64,000 nucleotides of DNA from Acidovorax sp. Leaf78. Its GTDB lineage: Bacteria > Pseudomonadota > Gammaproteobacteria > Burkholderiales > Burkholderiaceae_C. Positions 7,950-17,137 of the stretch are shown here, in pieces; the stretch's first letter is position 1; each line of letters opens with the position of its first letter. The position numbers were made by a program, and so were the translations under genes. The notes below the pieces were generated by a model that worked only from the letters and a program-made list of their open reading frames with translations, searched no databases and was not told where the DNA came from. Where the stretch lies: assembly GCF_001422735.1 (NCBI RefSeq), contig NZ_LMLZ01000022.1, positions 401,660 to 465,659 on the forward strand, written 5' to 3'.

Positions 7950-8498
7950 ATGCCCCTCGCCCCCTACCTCGATACCTTCCCCACCGTCGATACCGGCGTC
8001 TTCGTGCACGACTCCGCCCAGGTCATCGGCGATGTCACCCTGGGCCGCGACAGCTCGGTGTGGTGCAACGCGGTGCTGCGCGGCGACGTGAACCGCATCG
8101 TGGTGGGCGAATGCAGCAATGTGCAGGACCTGACCATGGGCCACGTGTCGCACCGCAATCCAGCCAAGCCCGAGGGCTCGCCGCTCGTCATCGGCAACTA
8201 CGTGACCATCGGCCATTCGGTCATCCTGCACGGCTGCCGCATCGGCGACGAGTGCCTGATCGGCATGGGCTCGATCGTCATGGACGACACGGTGATCGAA
8301 GACCGCGTGATGTTGGGTGCTGGCAGCCTAGTCTCGCCCGGCAAGGTGCTGGAAAGCGGCTACCTCTACATCGGCCGGCCCGCGGTGCGCCAGCGCGCGC
8401 TGACCGAGGCTGAGATCGCGTACCTCAAATACTCGGCCGAGCACTATGTGCGGGTGAAGAACAACTACCTTGCGGGCGGCACCGCGATGGGGACCTAG
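7950..8498 (+). CDS. Gamma-class carbonic anhydrase-like protein
   Basis: 182 residues of left-handed parallel beta-helix hexapeptide repeats, as in YrdA/CaiE/Cam-type proteins. Candidate zinc ligands are H65 (after NVQD), H89 and H94, and the conserved R44/D46 lie in LRGDVNR. Family members interconvert CO2 and bicarbonate as homotrimers, although many YrdA-like proteins show little activity. It lies 99 bases after the TetR gene on the same strand and is not clearly in its operon. Confidence 0.88.
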   Translation: MPLAPYLDTFPTVDTGVFVHDSAQVIGDVTLGRDSSVWCNAVLRGDVNRIVVGECSNVQDLTMGHVSHRNPAKPEGSPLVIGNYVTIGHSVILHGCRIGDECLIGMGSIVMDDTVIEDRVMLGAGSLVSPGKVLESGYLYIGRPAVRQRALTEAEIAYLKYSAEHYVRVKNNYLAGGTAMGT

Positions 8499-8665
8499 CC
8501 ACCGGACGGACAGGGTCCCGCCGCCCAGGCGCCCCGCGGGTCCGCACGCATCACGATGCCCGCACCAGCCAGCGTTTGCCGCTGGGCAGCCCGTTCCGCG
8601 ATCGCATAGCGATGTGTGCACCCAGCCAATGTCTTTCGCCTGCGCCGATAATCGGCATCCGCCCC

Positions 8666-10618
8666 ATGGCGGCCCCCACCATGCCTGCCGCCGCCCTCTC
8701 CCCCACCACCACGCGCGTGCTCGCCGTCATCCCGCCGATGACGCAGCTGAACACGCCCTATCCGTCCACCGCGTACCTCACGGGCTTTCTGCGCTCGCGC
8801 GGCATCACCGCGTTCCAGGAAGACCTGGCGCTGGCCCTGGTGCTGCGGCTGCTGTCGCCCGACGGCCTGAAGGACGTGGCGGCGCGCGTGGCGGCCCTAC
8901 CTGCCAAACAGCGCAGCCCCGCCGTGCAGTCGTTTGCCGCGCAGCAGGACCGGTACCTGGCGACCATCGGCCCGGCCATTGCCTTTTTGCAGGGCCGCGA
9001 CAGCACGCTGGCGCACCGCATTGCCGGGCGGCACTACCTGCCCGAGGGGCCGCGCTTCGCGACGCTGGACGTCTATGTGGACGACGAAGGCGGCGACCCG
9101 CTGGGCTGGGCGTTCGGCGCTCTGGGACTGCACGACAAGGCCAAGCACCTGGCCACGCTGTACCTGAACGACCTGGCCGATGTGCTGCGCGACGCGGTGG
9201 ACGAGCGCTTCGAGTTCGTGCGCTACGCCGAGTCGCTGGCGGGCAGCCAGCCCACGTTCGACCCGCTGGCCACGGCGCTGGCCGCGCCGCCCACGCTGGT
9301 GGACGACCTGCTGGTGCAGCTCACGCACGAGGCCATCGAGCGCCACCAGCCCACGGTGGTGCTGCTGTCGGTACCGTTTCCAGGGTCCGTGTACGCGGCG
9401 TTTCGCATCGCGCAGGCCGTCAAGGCCCGCTGGCCGCACATCGCCACGGTGCTGGGCGGCGGCTTTGTGAACACCGAGCTGCGCGAGCTGGCCGACCCGC
9501 GCGTGTTCGACCATGTGGACTACGTGACGCTGGACGCGGGCGAACGCCCGCTGCTGGCGCTGCTGGAGCACCTGCAGGGCCAGCGCGGCCGCCAGCGCCT
9601 GGTGCGCACCTTCGTGCGCAACGACGGCGAGGGCGGCGATGGCGCGGTGCAGTACATCAACATGATGGAAGCCGACGTGGCCTTTGCCGAGGTGGGCACA
9701 CCCACCTGGGACGGCCTGCCGCTGGACCGTTATCTGTCGCTGCTGGACATGCTCAACCCCATGCACCGGCTGTGGAGCGACGGGCGCTGGAACAAGCTCA
9801 CCGTGGCGCACGGCTGCTACTGGAAGAAGTGCAGCTTCTGCGACGTGAGCCTGGACTACATCAGCCGCTACGAGGGCGCGAGCGCCGAGGTGCTGGCCGA
9901 CCGCATCGAATCAATAGTGCGCGAGACGGGCCAGACGGGCTTTCACTTCGTGGACGAAGCCGCGCCGCCCAAGGCGCTCAAGGCCCTGGCGACCGAGCTG
10001 ATCGCGCGCAACGCCGGCATCAGCTGGTGGGGCAATGTGCGGTTCGAGAAAACCTTCACGCCCGACTTGGCCGAGCTGATGGCCGACAGCGGCTGCATCG
10101 CGATATCGGGCGGGCTGGAAGTCGCGTCCGACCGGCTGCTGCAACTGATGAAAAAAGGCGTGTCGGTGGACCAGGTGGCGCGCGTGACCAAGGCGTTCAC
10201 CGACGCGGGCATCCTGGTGCATGCGTACCTGATGTACGGCTTTCCGACGCAGACCGTGCAGGACACGGTGGACGCGCTCGAATACGTGCGCCAGCTGTTC
10301 GCCAACGGCTGCATCCAGAGCGGGTTCTTCCACCGCTTTGCGTGCACGGTGCACTCACCCGTCGGCAAGAACCCCGAAGAGTACGGCGTGACGCTGGCAC
10401 CTTTGCCGCCGGGCGACTTTGCGAAGAACGACGTGGCCTTCATCGACCCCACGGGCGTGGACCACGATGCGCTGGGCGCGGGCCTCAAGAAGGCGATCTA
10501 CAACTACATGCACGGCATCGGGGTGGAAGAGGACGTGCGCATGTGGTTCCCGTTCAAGGTGCCCAAGACGACGGTAAAGCGGGATCGGATCGAGCGGGCG
10601 CTGCGGGAGCGGGGTTAG
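8666..10618 (+). CDS. B12-binding-type radical SAM protein of unknown substrate
   Basis: 650 residues. The N-terminal part (about 15-330) has the length and features of a Rossmann cobalamin-binding domain, opening VLAVIPPMTQLNTPYPSTAY. The radical SAM cluster motif CX4CX2C is at C384, C389 and C392 (GCYWKKCSFC). A TIM-barrel-like segment follows, with GFHFVDEAAPPKALK and ISGGLEVASDR. The enzyme binds a 4Fe-4S cluster and SAM. No partner genes (methylation substrate, RiPP precursor or tailoring enzyme) are adjacent, so its substrate is unknown. The start at 8666 is chosen over in-frame upstream codons because homology-like sequence begins near there; an ATG at 8681 is possible. Confidence 0.82.
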   Translation: MAAPTMPAAALSPTTTRVLAVIPPMTQLNTPYPSTAYLTGFLRSRGITAFQEDLALALVLRLLSPDGLKDVAARVAALPAKQRSPAVQSFAAQQDRYLATIGPAIAFLQGRDSTLAHRIAGRHYLPEGPRFATLDVYVDDEGGDPLGWAFGALGLHDKAKHLATLYLNDLADVLRDAVDERFEFVRYAESLAGSQPTFDPLATALAAPPTLVDDLLVQLTHEAIERHQPTVVLLSVPFPGSVYAAFRIAQAVKARWPHIATVLGGGFVNTELRELADPRVFDHVDYVTLDAGERPLLALLEHLQGQRGRQRLVRTFVRNDGEGGDGAVQYINMMEADVAFAEVGTPTWDGLPLDRYLSLLDMLNPMHRLWSDGRWNKLTVAHGCYWKKCSFCDVSLDYISRYEGASAEVLADRIESIVRETGQTGFHFVDEAAPPKALKALATELIARNAGISWWGNVRFEKTFTPDLAELMADSGCIAISGGLEVASDRLLQLMKKGVSVDQVARVTKAFTDAGILVHAYLMYGFPTQTVQDTVDALEYVRQLFANGCIQSGFFHRFACTVHSPVGKNPEEYGVTLAPLPPGDFAKNDVAFIDPTGVDHDALGAGLKKAIYNYMHGIGVEEDVRMWFPFKVPKTTVKRDRIERALRERG

Positions 10619-10754
10619 TGCAGACGCAGCATTGTTCGACGGTCGTCTCCACCATTCGCCGAGGTTCGCCACCAGCATGCAGTGCGCGCGCTTGAAGAAC
10701 GCATAATCCGCCCAAAACTATGTGCCTCCCATCCAGGCACCGGCGGAGGCCGAA

Positions 10755-11444
10755 ATGATGAAGGATCGGAGAGAACCATTGCTTCTTGCCCGTCAGCCCA
10801 CGGCCTGTGTCAACGGGATCAGGCCAACTGTTGGGGCTGCGATAGCATCCATTTTTCTGTCGCTTCCGAGCTCATTGCTGGCGGCCGGAGGCCCCGGCTT
10901 CGGAGGCAGCGTCTTGTGGGAACTGTGGGGGTTGCCCATGCTGGGGTTGGCCGCGACTGGTGTGGTCATGGCTTTGCGAGGGAAAGCGGGCGCGTGGGGT
11001 ATTACGGTCGGTTGTTTGGGCGCTTTGATTGCGCTGATCTGCTTGAGCGATAAAGGCCTGCTCGGAACACTCTTCCTGGGTCCCTGGGCACTTTTTATCG
11101 GCACGCTGCTGTTGGGTGTACTTCCGGCATTTTTACCCAGCAGCCCACCCCCGGCTCCGGCGTCTGATTGCCACTACGCTGACGGAACTGACATTCAGGT
11201 TGGCGATCGGGTGTCCCTGACGGACCTTGACAATTCGCTCGGCACCATCGCCGCTGTCGTCGGCACCAACCAATGGGGTGCGGGGTACTCCAAAGAGTCC
11301 TTCAACAACATTTCGCAGGGATTTCTCGTCGTATTGGATGATGGGCGCAAGCTGTTCTTCGACCGATCAAAACAAGCCCTCCATTTCATCGCGAGAGCAC
11401 GCGACGGCGTGCCGCTTGAAACACTTCCTTCGCGCATGGGCTAG
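10755..11444 (+). CDS. Membrane protein of unknown function
   Basis: 229 residues. GGAGG at 10745-10749 supports the ATG at 10755. Hydrophobic segments at about residues 15-37, 45-65, 70-90 and 95-118 indicate an inner-membrane domain, followed by a soluble C-terminal part (130-229) beginning near YADGTDIQVGDRVSL, with a beta-rich look like a small KOW/SH3-type barrel. No family was recognised. GC content is lower than in flanking genes. It stands alone between the radical SAM and HAD genes. Confidence 0.6.
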   Translation: MMKDRREPLLLARQPTACVNGIRPTVGAAIASIFLSLPSSLLAAGGPGFGGSVLWELWGLPMLGLAATGVVMALRGKAGAWGITVGCLGALIALICLSDKGLLGTLFLGPWALFIGTLLLGVLPAFLPSSPPPAPASDCHYADGTDIQVGDRVSLTDLDNSLGTIAAVVGTNQWGAGYSKESFNNISQGFLVVLDDGRKLFFDRSKQALHFIARARDGVPLETLPSRMG

Positions 11445-11617
11445 AACCTTCGGTATGGCATGCCGAGCCGGCTGGAGTGCCGCACATTGGCCGCACTGGC
11501 CGCGAGGAAGGGGTATCAACATCCAAGATGGCGACAGCGTAGAAGTACAGAGTGCATGCCCGTGGTATCCACTACGGCTATCCAAAATGGCTGCCCACTG
11601 CGGAGCAACGCAGTTCA

Positions 11618-12325
11618 ATGACTGAACCACAACGCGCACCCCGTTTCCGAGCCGCCATTTTCGACATGGACGGCCTGCTCATCGACTCCGAGCGCGTGAC
11701 CCTTCGCGCCTGGATCGATGCGGCAAAAACGTTGAACTGCGTACTGGCGGAGGCGGACTACCTGCAGGTCGTGGGTCGCGCGTCGCCGGATTCGGACGCC
11801 CTGCTGACTGCGATGCTGGGAGGGCGGCGGATGTTCGAACAGGTGCTGCGCGAGGTCGCCACACGGCTCGCAGACACCGACAGCGAGCCGCTGTTTCCCA
11901 TCAAGCCGGGTGCCGCCGTGCTGCTGCAAACTCTGCGCGATGCCGGAGTGCCGTGCGCAGTGGCTTCGTCTTCACGCCGCGATGAGATCGAGCACCGCCT
12001 CGCGCGCGTGGGTGTGTTGCACCACTTCCAGGCGCTGGCGGGCGGCAACGAGGTGGAGCGCGGCAAGCCCGACCCGGCGCTTTACCGGCTGGCCGCAGCG
12101 CGGCTGGGCGTGGACCCGGCGCAGTGCCTGGCTTTCGAAGACAGCGAGAACGGGGCGCGTGCAGCGCAGGCGGCGGGCGTGGCAGTGGTGGTCGTGCCCG
12201 ACCTCAAGCACCCTGCGGACGACATCGCAGCACGCTGCCACGGCGTGCTCGCGTCGCTGGAGGTGGCGTACGGACATGTAGGGCAGTGGTTTATCGATAA
12301 CAGAGCAACGCAGAAGCGCCTGTGA
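11618..12325 (+). CDS. HAD-superfamily hydrolase, beta-phosphoglucomutase-like
   Basis: 235 residues. FDMDGLLIDSE near the N-terminus carries nucleophile D16 and D18, and later motifs VASSS, KPDP and FEDSENG complete the four HAD motifs. This subgroup (GS/YniC-type) dephosphorylates small sugar phosphates or acts as phosphoglucomutase. The start is set at MTEPQ, since upstream sequence lacks family similarity. The substrate cannot be assigned and no operon partner is close. Confidence 0.85.
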   Translation: MTEPQRAPRFRAAIFDMDGLLIDSERVTLRAWIDAAKTLNCVLAEADYLQVVGRASPDSDALLTAMLGGRRMFEQVLREVATRLADTDSEPLFPIKPGAAVLLQTLRDAGVPCAVASSSRRDEIEHRLARVGVLHHFQALAGGNEVERGKPDPALYRLAAARLGVDPAQCLAFEDSENGARAAQAAGVAVVVVPDLKHPADDIAARCHGVLASLEVAYGHVGQWFIDNRATQKRL

Positions 12326-12404
12326 AAACAGGCCTTGAAGGGAGGGCGCTCTGGAAGACCGGAGCACATCCGGGCGGCATGTTCTGGCACTCAGAAAGTG
12401 GCCT

Positions 12405-12438
12405 GCCCGCTTGTGTGCACCGCCACCAGCTATCAAAT
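12405..12438. repeat. Intergenic AGCTAT/GCGCTT element, copy c
   Basis: Weak copy with cccgcttgtgtgc followed by ccaccagctatcaaatg. It lies between the HAD gene and the end of the small converging gene. The pairing half is degraded compared with copies a and b. Confidence 0.35.
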
Positions 12439-12470
12439 GTGAAGCAAAGCGGTACCCCACCGCGCTATTT

Positions 12471-12758
12471 CTATTTCTGCTTCTGGTATGCGTTGTGCGC
12501 AGGCACCCCGCGGTCCGTGTCCTGCAGCCCGCGTTTGACATCCTTGTACGCCTGCTCGATCTCCGGGTGGCGTTCGCCATCGGTCATGTCGGTGGACTGG
12601 TCGCGTTCGTGGGGCAGGCGGGCTTCCGGGCCACCCAGGTCTTCAGGGCCGCTGCCGGGCTGCTCTGTCGGGTTGGTGGTGTTCGTGCGGCGCTCGGTGC
12701 GGGCCGGCACGGGGGCGGATGGGGTGACGTCTTTTTCTTGGCTGGGGGATTGGGCCAT
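12471..12758 (-). CDS. Small polar hypothetical protein
   Basis: 95 residues, very hydrophilic. GGAGG precedes the ATG at 12758. The N-terminal half is Pro/Thr/Ser/Glu-rich and looks disordered; the C-terminal half (RDQSTDMTDGERHPEIEQAY) is more regular and charged. No catalytic motif or signal peptide is seen. It probably represents a conserved soil-bacterial small protein, but the family is not recognised. Confidence 0.65.
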   Translation of the reverse strand: MAQSPSQEKDVTPSAPVPARTERRTNTTNPTEQPGSGPEDLGGPEARLPHERDQSTDMTDGERHPEIEQAYKDVKRGLQDTDRGVPAHNAYQKQK

Positions 12759-12919
12759 GGAGCCTCCGGATACTGGTGGGCGTCGCGCTGCGACGGGGCG
12801 GCCTGAGAGGCCGATGCACCATGCTATGCAGCGCAATCGCGCGCCCATGTAGGCGGGTGCGCCCACCCGGCGCGGGGCGGTGACCGATCTGCGGCCCGCG
12901 CGGCATGCGACACTACTGT

Positions 12920-15100
12920 ATGTCTCAACAGGTGTGGGCCGCGCAGGCCCTTGAATCGTTCGATGCGGTGGTGCAGGCCACGCCGGGTTTTCGCAGCCGC
13001 ACCGGCCAGCGGCGCATGGCCGAGCAGGTGGCGCACACATTCAGCTCCGCCACGCTGGGCAAGGTGGACAGCGAAGACGGCGACGCCGCCGCGCCCACGC
13101 GCGCCATCGCGGTGATCCAGGCCGGCACGGGCGTGGGCAAGTCGCTGGCCTACTGCGCCCCCGCCATTGCACTGGCGCTGTCGCGCGGCACGCGGGTGCT
13201 GATCTCCACCGCCACCGTGGCGCTGCAGGAGCAGTTGGTCAACAAGGACCTGCCCGCGCTGGCCGCGCTCATGCCCCAGCCCTTCAAGTTCGCGCTGGCC
13301 AAGGGGCGCGGGCGCTATGTGTGCAAGCTCAAGCTCGACCGCCTTGCGGGCACGGGCGAGGCCGAGGACGAATCCGACGACGACGATCTGTTTGCCGAAG
13401 AAGAAGCCGCCGCCCGCGCCAAGCGCCCGCGGCAGGAGACCGAGGCGCGCATCCAGTTCTACGGTGCCATGGCGCAGACCCTGGCCAAGGGCGCGTGGGA
13501 CGGCGACCGCGACAGCCTGGAGACCCCGCCCGAGCCCGAGGTGTGGAGCCCCGTGGCGGCAGAGGGCGCATCGTGCACCGGCAAGCACTGCCCCGCGTTC
13601 AGCCAGTGCACCTACTACGACAAGCGCAAGGAGCTGGTGGGCGCACAAGTCATCGTGGCCAACCACGACCTGCTGCTGTCGTCGCTGGGCGCGCGCGTGC
13701 TGCCCGAGCTGGACAACTGCCTGCTGGTGCTGGACGAAGCCCACCACCTGCCCGCCACAGCGCTGCAGCAGTTCGCGTGCAGCATGGACATGTCGCGCCT
13801 GACCTGGATCGACCGCCTCTCCAGCCGGGGCCTGCGCATCGGTGCGCTGCTGGAGGTCGAAGAGATTGCCGACATCCCGCGCCACGCGGCGCAGCTGCGC
13901 CAGACGCTGCAGGACCTGGCGCGCATCGTGATGGACGTGTACGGCGCGGCGCTCAAGAGCCAGAAGGACACCTGGGGCCCGGCGCGCGTGCGGGTGCCGC
14001 GCGGCGAGCTGCCCGAGCCGCTCATCGCACCGCTGGGCCTGCTGGCCGCCAGCGCCGACGGGTTTCTCGAGGCCCTGCGCGCCATCAGCAAGGCCCTGCG
14101 GGCCGAGATGCGCGACAAGCCGGAAGAGGCCAAGCGCCTGTCCACGCTGTACGCGCAGATCGGCATGCTCGCGCCGCGGCTGGAAGAGCTGCACGCCACC
14201 GCGCAGCTGCTGCTGCAGGATGCTCCGCCGGGCGCCGACCGCAGCTTCGTGCCGGCCGCCAAGTGGTTCACGCTGGAGGTCGACGGCGACTTCATCGTGG
14301 TCAAGGGGCACGCCAGCCCCATCCTGCCGGGCACCACGCTGCGCAACCACCTGTGGAACGCGGTGCGCGGCGCGGTGCTCACGTCGGCCACGCTCAACAG
14401 CTGCGGCAATTTCGACTTCTTCCTGCGCGAAGCGGGCCTGCACGGCGACGAGACCACGACCACGCTGGAGGTGCCGAGCCCCTTCAACTACGCCGCGCAG
14501 GGCACGCTGATCGCGGCCGAGACGCGCGCCGACCCCAAGAACGCCGCGCAGTTCACGGCCGAGATGGTCGATGCGCTGCTGCACGACATCGCCCGCGTGG
14601 AATACGGCGCGCTGGTGCTGTTCACCTCGCGCGAACAGATGCGCCAGGCCGTGGATGCGCTGCCCACCGCCATGCGCAGCGTGGTGCTGGTGCAGAACGC
14701 GCTGCCGCGTACGCAGCTGCTCAAGCGCCACCGCGAGCGGGTGGAGAACGGCGAGCCCTCGGTCATCTTCGGCATGCAGTCCTTCGGTGAAGGGCTGGAT
14801 TTGCCCGGGCGGCTGTGCGAGTCGGTGTTCATCACCAAGCTGCCGTTCGCCCCGCCCGACGACCCCGTGGGCGAAGCCCGTGCCGAGTGGCTGCGCGCCG
14901 TGGGGCGCGACCCGTTCAGCGAACTGGTGGTGCCCGCCACCGCCATCCGCCTGGCGCAATGGGTGGGACGCGCCATCCGCACCGAAGACGACCAGGCCCA
15001 CGTGTACTGCTACGACAAGCGCCTGATGCGTACGAGCTACGGCCAGCGCCTGCTCAAGGGCCTGCCGCCCTTTGCACTGCAGCAGCGTGCGCCGCTGTAG
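12920..15100 (+). CDS. dinG: DinG-type ATP-dependent DNA helicase
   Basis: 726 residues. An XPD/DinG-like superfamily 2 helicase unwinds DNA 5'-3' and acts on R-loops and forks. Walker A is GTGVGKS starting at G69, the DEAH box is D272-H275 (LDEAHHLP), and four candidate 4Fe-4S cysteines are C135, C219, C224 and C230. The C-terminal helicase motifs include FGMQSFGEGLDLPGR and QWVGRAIR. The ATG at 12920 is preferred over one five codons earlier. A lexA-type box was not found upstream. It is followed closely by yjdM, perhaps only by chance. Confidence 0.92.
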   Translation: MSQQVWAAQALESFDAVVQATPGFRSRTGQRRMAEQVAHTFSSATLGKVDSEDGDAAAPTRAIAVIQAGTGVGKSLAYCAPAIALALSRGTRVLISTATVALQEQLVNKDLPALAALMPQPFKFALAKGRGRYVCKLKLDRLAGTGEAEDESDDDDLFAEEEAAARAKRPRQETEARIQFYGAMAQTLAKGAWDGDRDSLETPPEPEVWSPVAAEGASCTGKHCPAFSQCTYYDKRKELVGAQVIVANHDLLLSSLGARVLPELDNCLLVLDEAHHLPATALQQFACSMDMSRLTWIDRLSSRGLRIGALLEVEEIADIPRHAAQLRQTLQDLARIVMDVYGAALKSQKDTWGPARVRVPRGELPEPLIAPLGLLAASADGFLEALRAISKALRAEMRDKPEEAKRLSTLYAQIGMLAPRLEELHATAQLLLQDAPPGADRSFVPAAKWFTLEVDGDFIVVKGHASPILPGTTLRNHLWNAVRGAVLTSATLNSCGNFDFFLREAGLHGDETTTTLEVPSPFNYAAQGTLIAAETRADPKNAAQFTAEMVDALLHDIARVEYGALVLFTSREQMRQAVDALPTAMRSVVLVQNALPRTQLLKRHRERVENGEPSVIFGMQSFGEGLDLPGRLCESVFITKLPFAPPDDPVGEARAEWLRAVGRDPFSELVVPATAIRLAQWVGRAIRTEDDQAHVYCYDKRLMRTSYGQRLLKGLPPFALQQRAPL

Positions 15101-15149
15101 CGCCAACGGCCCCGACGACCATCCACCGATTCCCTGACCTGACACCCCG

Positions 15150-15509
15150 ATGCCCCACACCACCCCCGCCTGCCCCCAATGCGGCCAGGAGAACACCTAC
15201 CCCGACGCCAGCCTGTACGTGTGCCCCGACTGCGGGCTGGAGTGGCCCCAGGCCGCTGCAGCCACCGACGAAGAGGCTGCGGACGCGGGCGACGCAACCG
15301 TGCGCGATGCCAACGGCAACCCCTTGGCCGACGGTGATGCGGTGATCCTGGTGAAGGACCTCAAGGTGAAGGGCTCGTCATCGACGCTCAAGAAGGGCAC
15401 CAAGATCAAGAGCATCCGCCTGGTGGACGGCGCCGACGGCCACAACGTGGACTGCAAGACGGACCTGGGCAGCATGCTGCTGAAGTCCGAGTTTCTGAAG
15501 AAGGCGTGA
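15150..15509 (+). CDS. yjdM: Zinc-ribbon protein YjdM (PhnA-like)
   Basis: 119 residues. Zinc ribbon CPQC/CPDC (C8, C11, C25, C28) is followed by the SH3-like PhnA C-terminal domain ([27 protein letters not shown]). E. coli YjdM was once called PhnA but has no proven phosphonate role. The gene is six bases from the macro-domain gene start, so the two are likely co-transcribed. Confidence 0.9.
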   Translation: MPHTTPACPQCGQENTYPDASLYVCPDCGLEWPQAAAATDEEAADAGDATVRDANGNPLADGDAVILVKDLKVKGSSSTLKKGTKIKSIRLVDGADGHNVDCKTDLGSMLLKSEFLKKA

Positions 15510-15515
15510 GCCCCT

Positions 15516-16001
15516 GTGCAACGCAGCACCGCGGCAGTGAAGGTGGTGGAGGGCGACCTGCTGGACCAGCACGCCGACGTGATCGTCAACGCCTGGAACC
15601 GCAACATCATCCCGTGGTGGTTGCTGCTGCCGCAGGGCGTCTCGGGCGCGATCAAGCGGCGGGCTGGGTACCAGCCGTTTCGTGAACTGGCCCGCCATGG
15701 CCCCATACCGCTGGGCGGTGCCGTGCTGACGGGGGCAGGCCGGCTGCCCCACCAGGGCATCATCCACGTGGCGGGCATCAGCCTGTGGTGGGTGTCGTCG
15801 CAGCGCTCCATCCAGCAGTCCGTGCTGTCGGCCATGGCGTTGGTTCAGCAGCATGGCTTCGGGTCGGTGGCGTTTCCGATCATCGGCGGCGGGACCGGGG
15901 GCACCCGCGCAGACCAGGCGCTGCAGTGGATGCTGCAGAGTCTTGAGAGCGTGGATTACGCGGCTGCAGTGACCATCGTGAAGTACACCGCGCGGCGGTG
16001 A
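15516..16001 (+). CDS. Macro domain protein
   Basis: 161 residues. Macro domains bind or hydrolyse ADP-ribose and O-acetyl-ADP-ribose. Evidence is EGDLLDQHADVIVNAWN near the N-terminus (GD and NAxN phosphate/ribose contacts) and IGGGTGG in the C-terminal part. The start is GTG at 15516, six bases after yjdM, with no strong Shine-Dalgarno visible. The WWLLLPQGVSGAI segment differs from YmdB-type GVxGAI (residues G-V-S-G-A-I remain). The physiological target is unknown. Confidence 0.85.
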   Translation: MQRSTAAVKVVEGDLLDQHADVIVNAWNRNIIPWWLLLPQGVSGAIKRRAGYQPFRELARHGPIPLGGAVLTGAGRLPHQGIIHVAGISLWWVSSQRSIQQSVLSAMALVQQHGFGSVAFPIIGGGTGGTRADQALQWMLQSLESVDYAAAVTIVKYTARR

Positions 16002-16119
16002 CGCGGTGCTGCGGCGCATGTCAGACAAGCGCCCACGCACAGGCGGGCAGGCAGACGACGCCGGGCACACGCCAACGGGCGGACAGTCGCTTCATACCTC
16101 ATCGCACTGGAGCCCTTTC

Positions 16120-16626
16120 ATGCCTAGCAACAGCACACCCGCCCACGACACCCTGTGGAAACTCATCAAGGACATCCGCTTCGGGATGCTCACCCACCGC
16201 ACCGCGTCGGGCATGCTGCATGCACACCCCCTGACCACGCAAAACCGCAGCATCGATGAGCACAACGAGCTGTACTTCTTCATCTCCAAGTCCGGCGAGC
16301 TGTACGAGCGCCTGCTGACCGATGGCGAAGTCAACGTGTCGTACGCCGACCCAGGCGACGACAGCTATGTCTCGCTGTCGGGCCAGGCCCGCTTCATCGA
16401 CGACCTGGCACAAAAGGAAGCGCTGTGGTCGCCCATGGCCAAGGCCTGGTTCCCGGGCGGCTACACCGATGCCGACCTGGCCCTGCTGGCCGTGCGCATC
16501 CGCCACGCCGAGTACTGGGACGTCAAGGAAAGCAAGATGGTCCAGCTGTTCAAGATGGCCAAGGCGGCCGTCACCGGCGAGCCTCCGCGCGAGCTGGGCG
16601 AGCACAAGGAACTGACCCTGTCCTGA
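16120..16626 (+). CDS. PPOX-fold general stress protein 26-like protein
   Basis: 168 residues. This is a pyridoxamine 5'-phosphate oxidase-type split-barrel protein of the COG3871 kind, which binds flavin in many cases. Family-like features are the N-terminal LWKLIKDIRFGMLTHR, the ELYFFISKSGE strand and VNVSYADPGDDSYVSLSG. GGAG at 16109-16112 supports the ATG at 16120. It lies 118 bases after the macro-domain gene. The reaction is unknown. Confidence 0.85.
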   Translation: MPSNSTPAHDTLWKLIKDIRFGMLTHRTASGMLHAHPLTTQNRSIDEHNELYFFISKSGELYERLLTDGEVNVSYADPGDDSYVSLSGQARFIDDLAQKEALWSPMAKAWFPGGYTDADLALLAVRIRHAEYWDVKESKMVQLFKMAKAAVTGEPPRELGEHKELTLS

Positions 16627-16696
16627 TCCGCCGGCGCTGCCGCATGCCGGCGCGCCAACCCTGCTTCAACATCATCCACCCCACCAGGAGGCTTTA

Positions 16697-16960
16697 ATGA
16701 GCAGCAAAGAAAACCGCCGTGAAGACGGCGATATCAGTACCGATGCCGACCGCACCACCCAGGACAACGAAGGCTCCGGCAAGGTTGCCCTGGCCCACAA
16801 CAGCACCGGCGACAAACCCGCCACGCAGCTGAACCAGGGCCGCCGCTCCCCCGAGAGCCGCCACGACCGCGACGCCCACATCGGCAGCGGCAACCAGGTG
16901 CAATCGCGCCGGGGCTCCGCTGGCAGCACCGGTGGCGGCGGTAGCCGCGGCGCGGGCTGA
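16697..16960 (+). CDS. Small disordered hypothetical protein
   Basis: 87 residues, rich in Asp, Arg, Ser, Gly and Asn with almost no hydrophobics, ending in a Gly/Ser/Arg tail. An ideal AGGAGG precedes the ATG and a strong terminator follows, so it is expressed as a real gene. No family was recognised; its composition resembles small stress-associated hydrophilic proteins. It may be co-transcribed with the PPOX gene 70 bases upstream. Confidence 0.7.
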   Translation: MSSKENRREDGDISTDADRTTQDNEGSGKVALAHNSTGDKPATQLNQGRRSPESRHDRDAHIGSGNQVQSRRGSAGSTGGGGSRGAG

Positions 16961-17008
16961 GGCGGCGCCGCGCAGCGCTCCACATCCGGGTTTCCATGGC
17001 CCGCTACG

Positions 17009-17034
17009 AAAAGAGCCTCCGGGCTCTTTTTTTA
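17009..17034 (+). terminator. Rho-independent terminator
   Basis: Perfect stem AAAAGAGCC (17009-17017) with GGCTCTTTT (17022-17030), a four-base loop and a continuing T run. It ends the PPOX/small-protein transcript. The A-run on the left could let it work in both directions. Confidence 0.9.
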
Positions 17035-17068
17035 TTTGGGGACGAGCTCTTGAAAAGATGTCGAAGCC

Positions 17069-17113
17069 ATCCAATTGACATCCATACACCATCCAATAAA
17101 CATCCATATGGAT
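17069..17113. promoter_or_regulatory. Phased ATCCA operator array over a sigma70 -35 box
   Basis: ATCCA occurs at 17069, 17080, 17091 and 17102, exactly 11 bp apart, the last running into the palindrome ATCCATATGGAT. TTGACA at 17075-17080 overlaps the second copy, and a weak -10 (TAAACA, 17097) follows. The array is directly before a ribbon-helix-helix gene. Such regulators bind tandem short sites on one helix face, so it is a convincing autoregulatory operator. Confidence 0.7.
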
Positions 17114-17137
17114 GGCAACTCAGCAACCGAGAGTACC

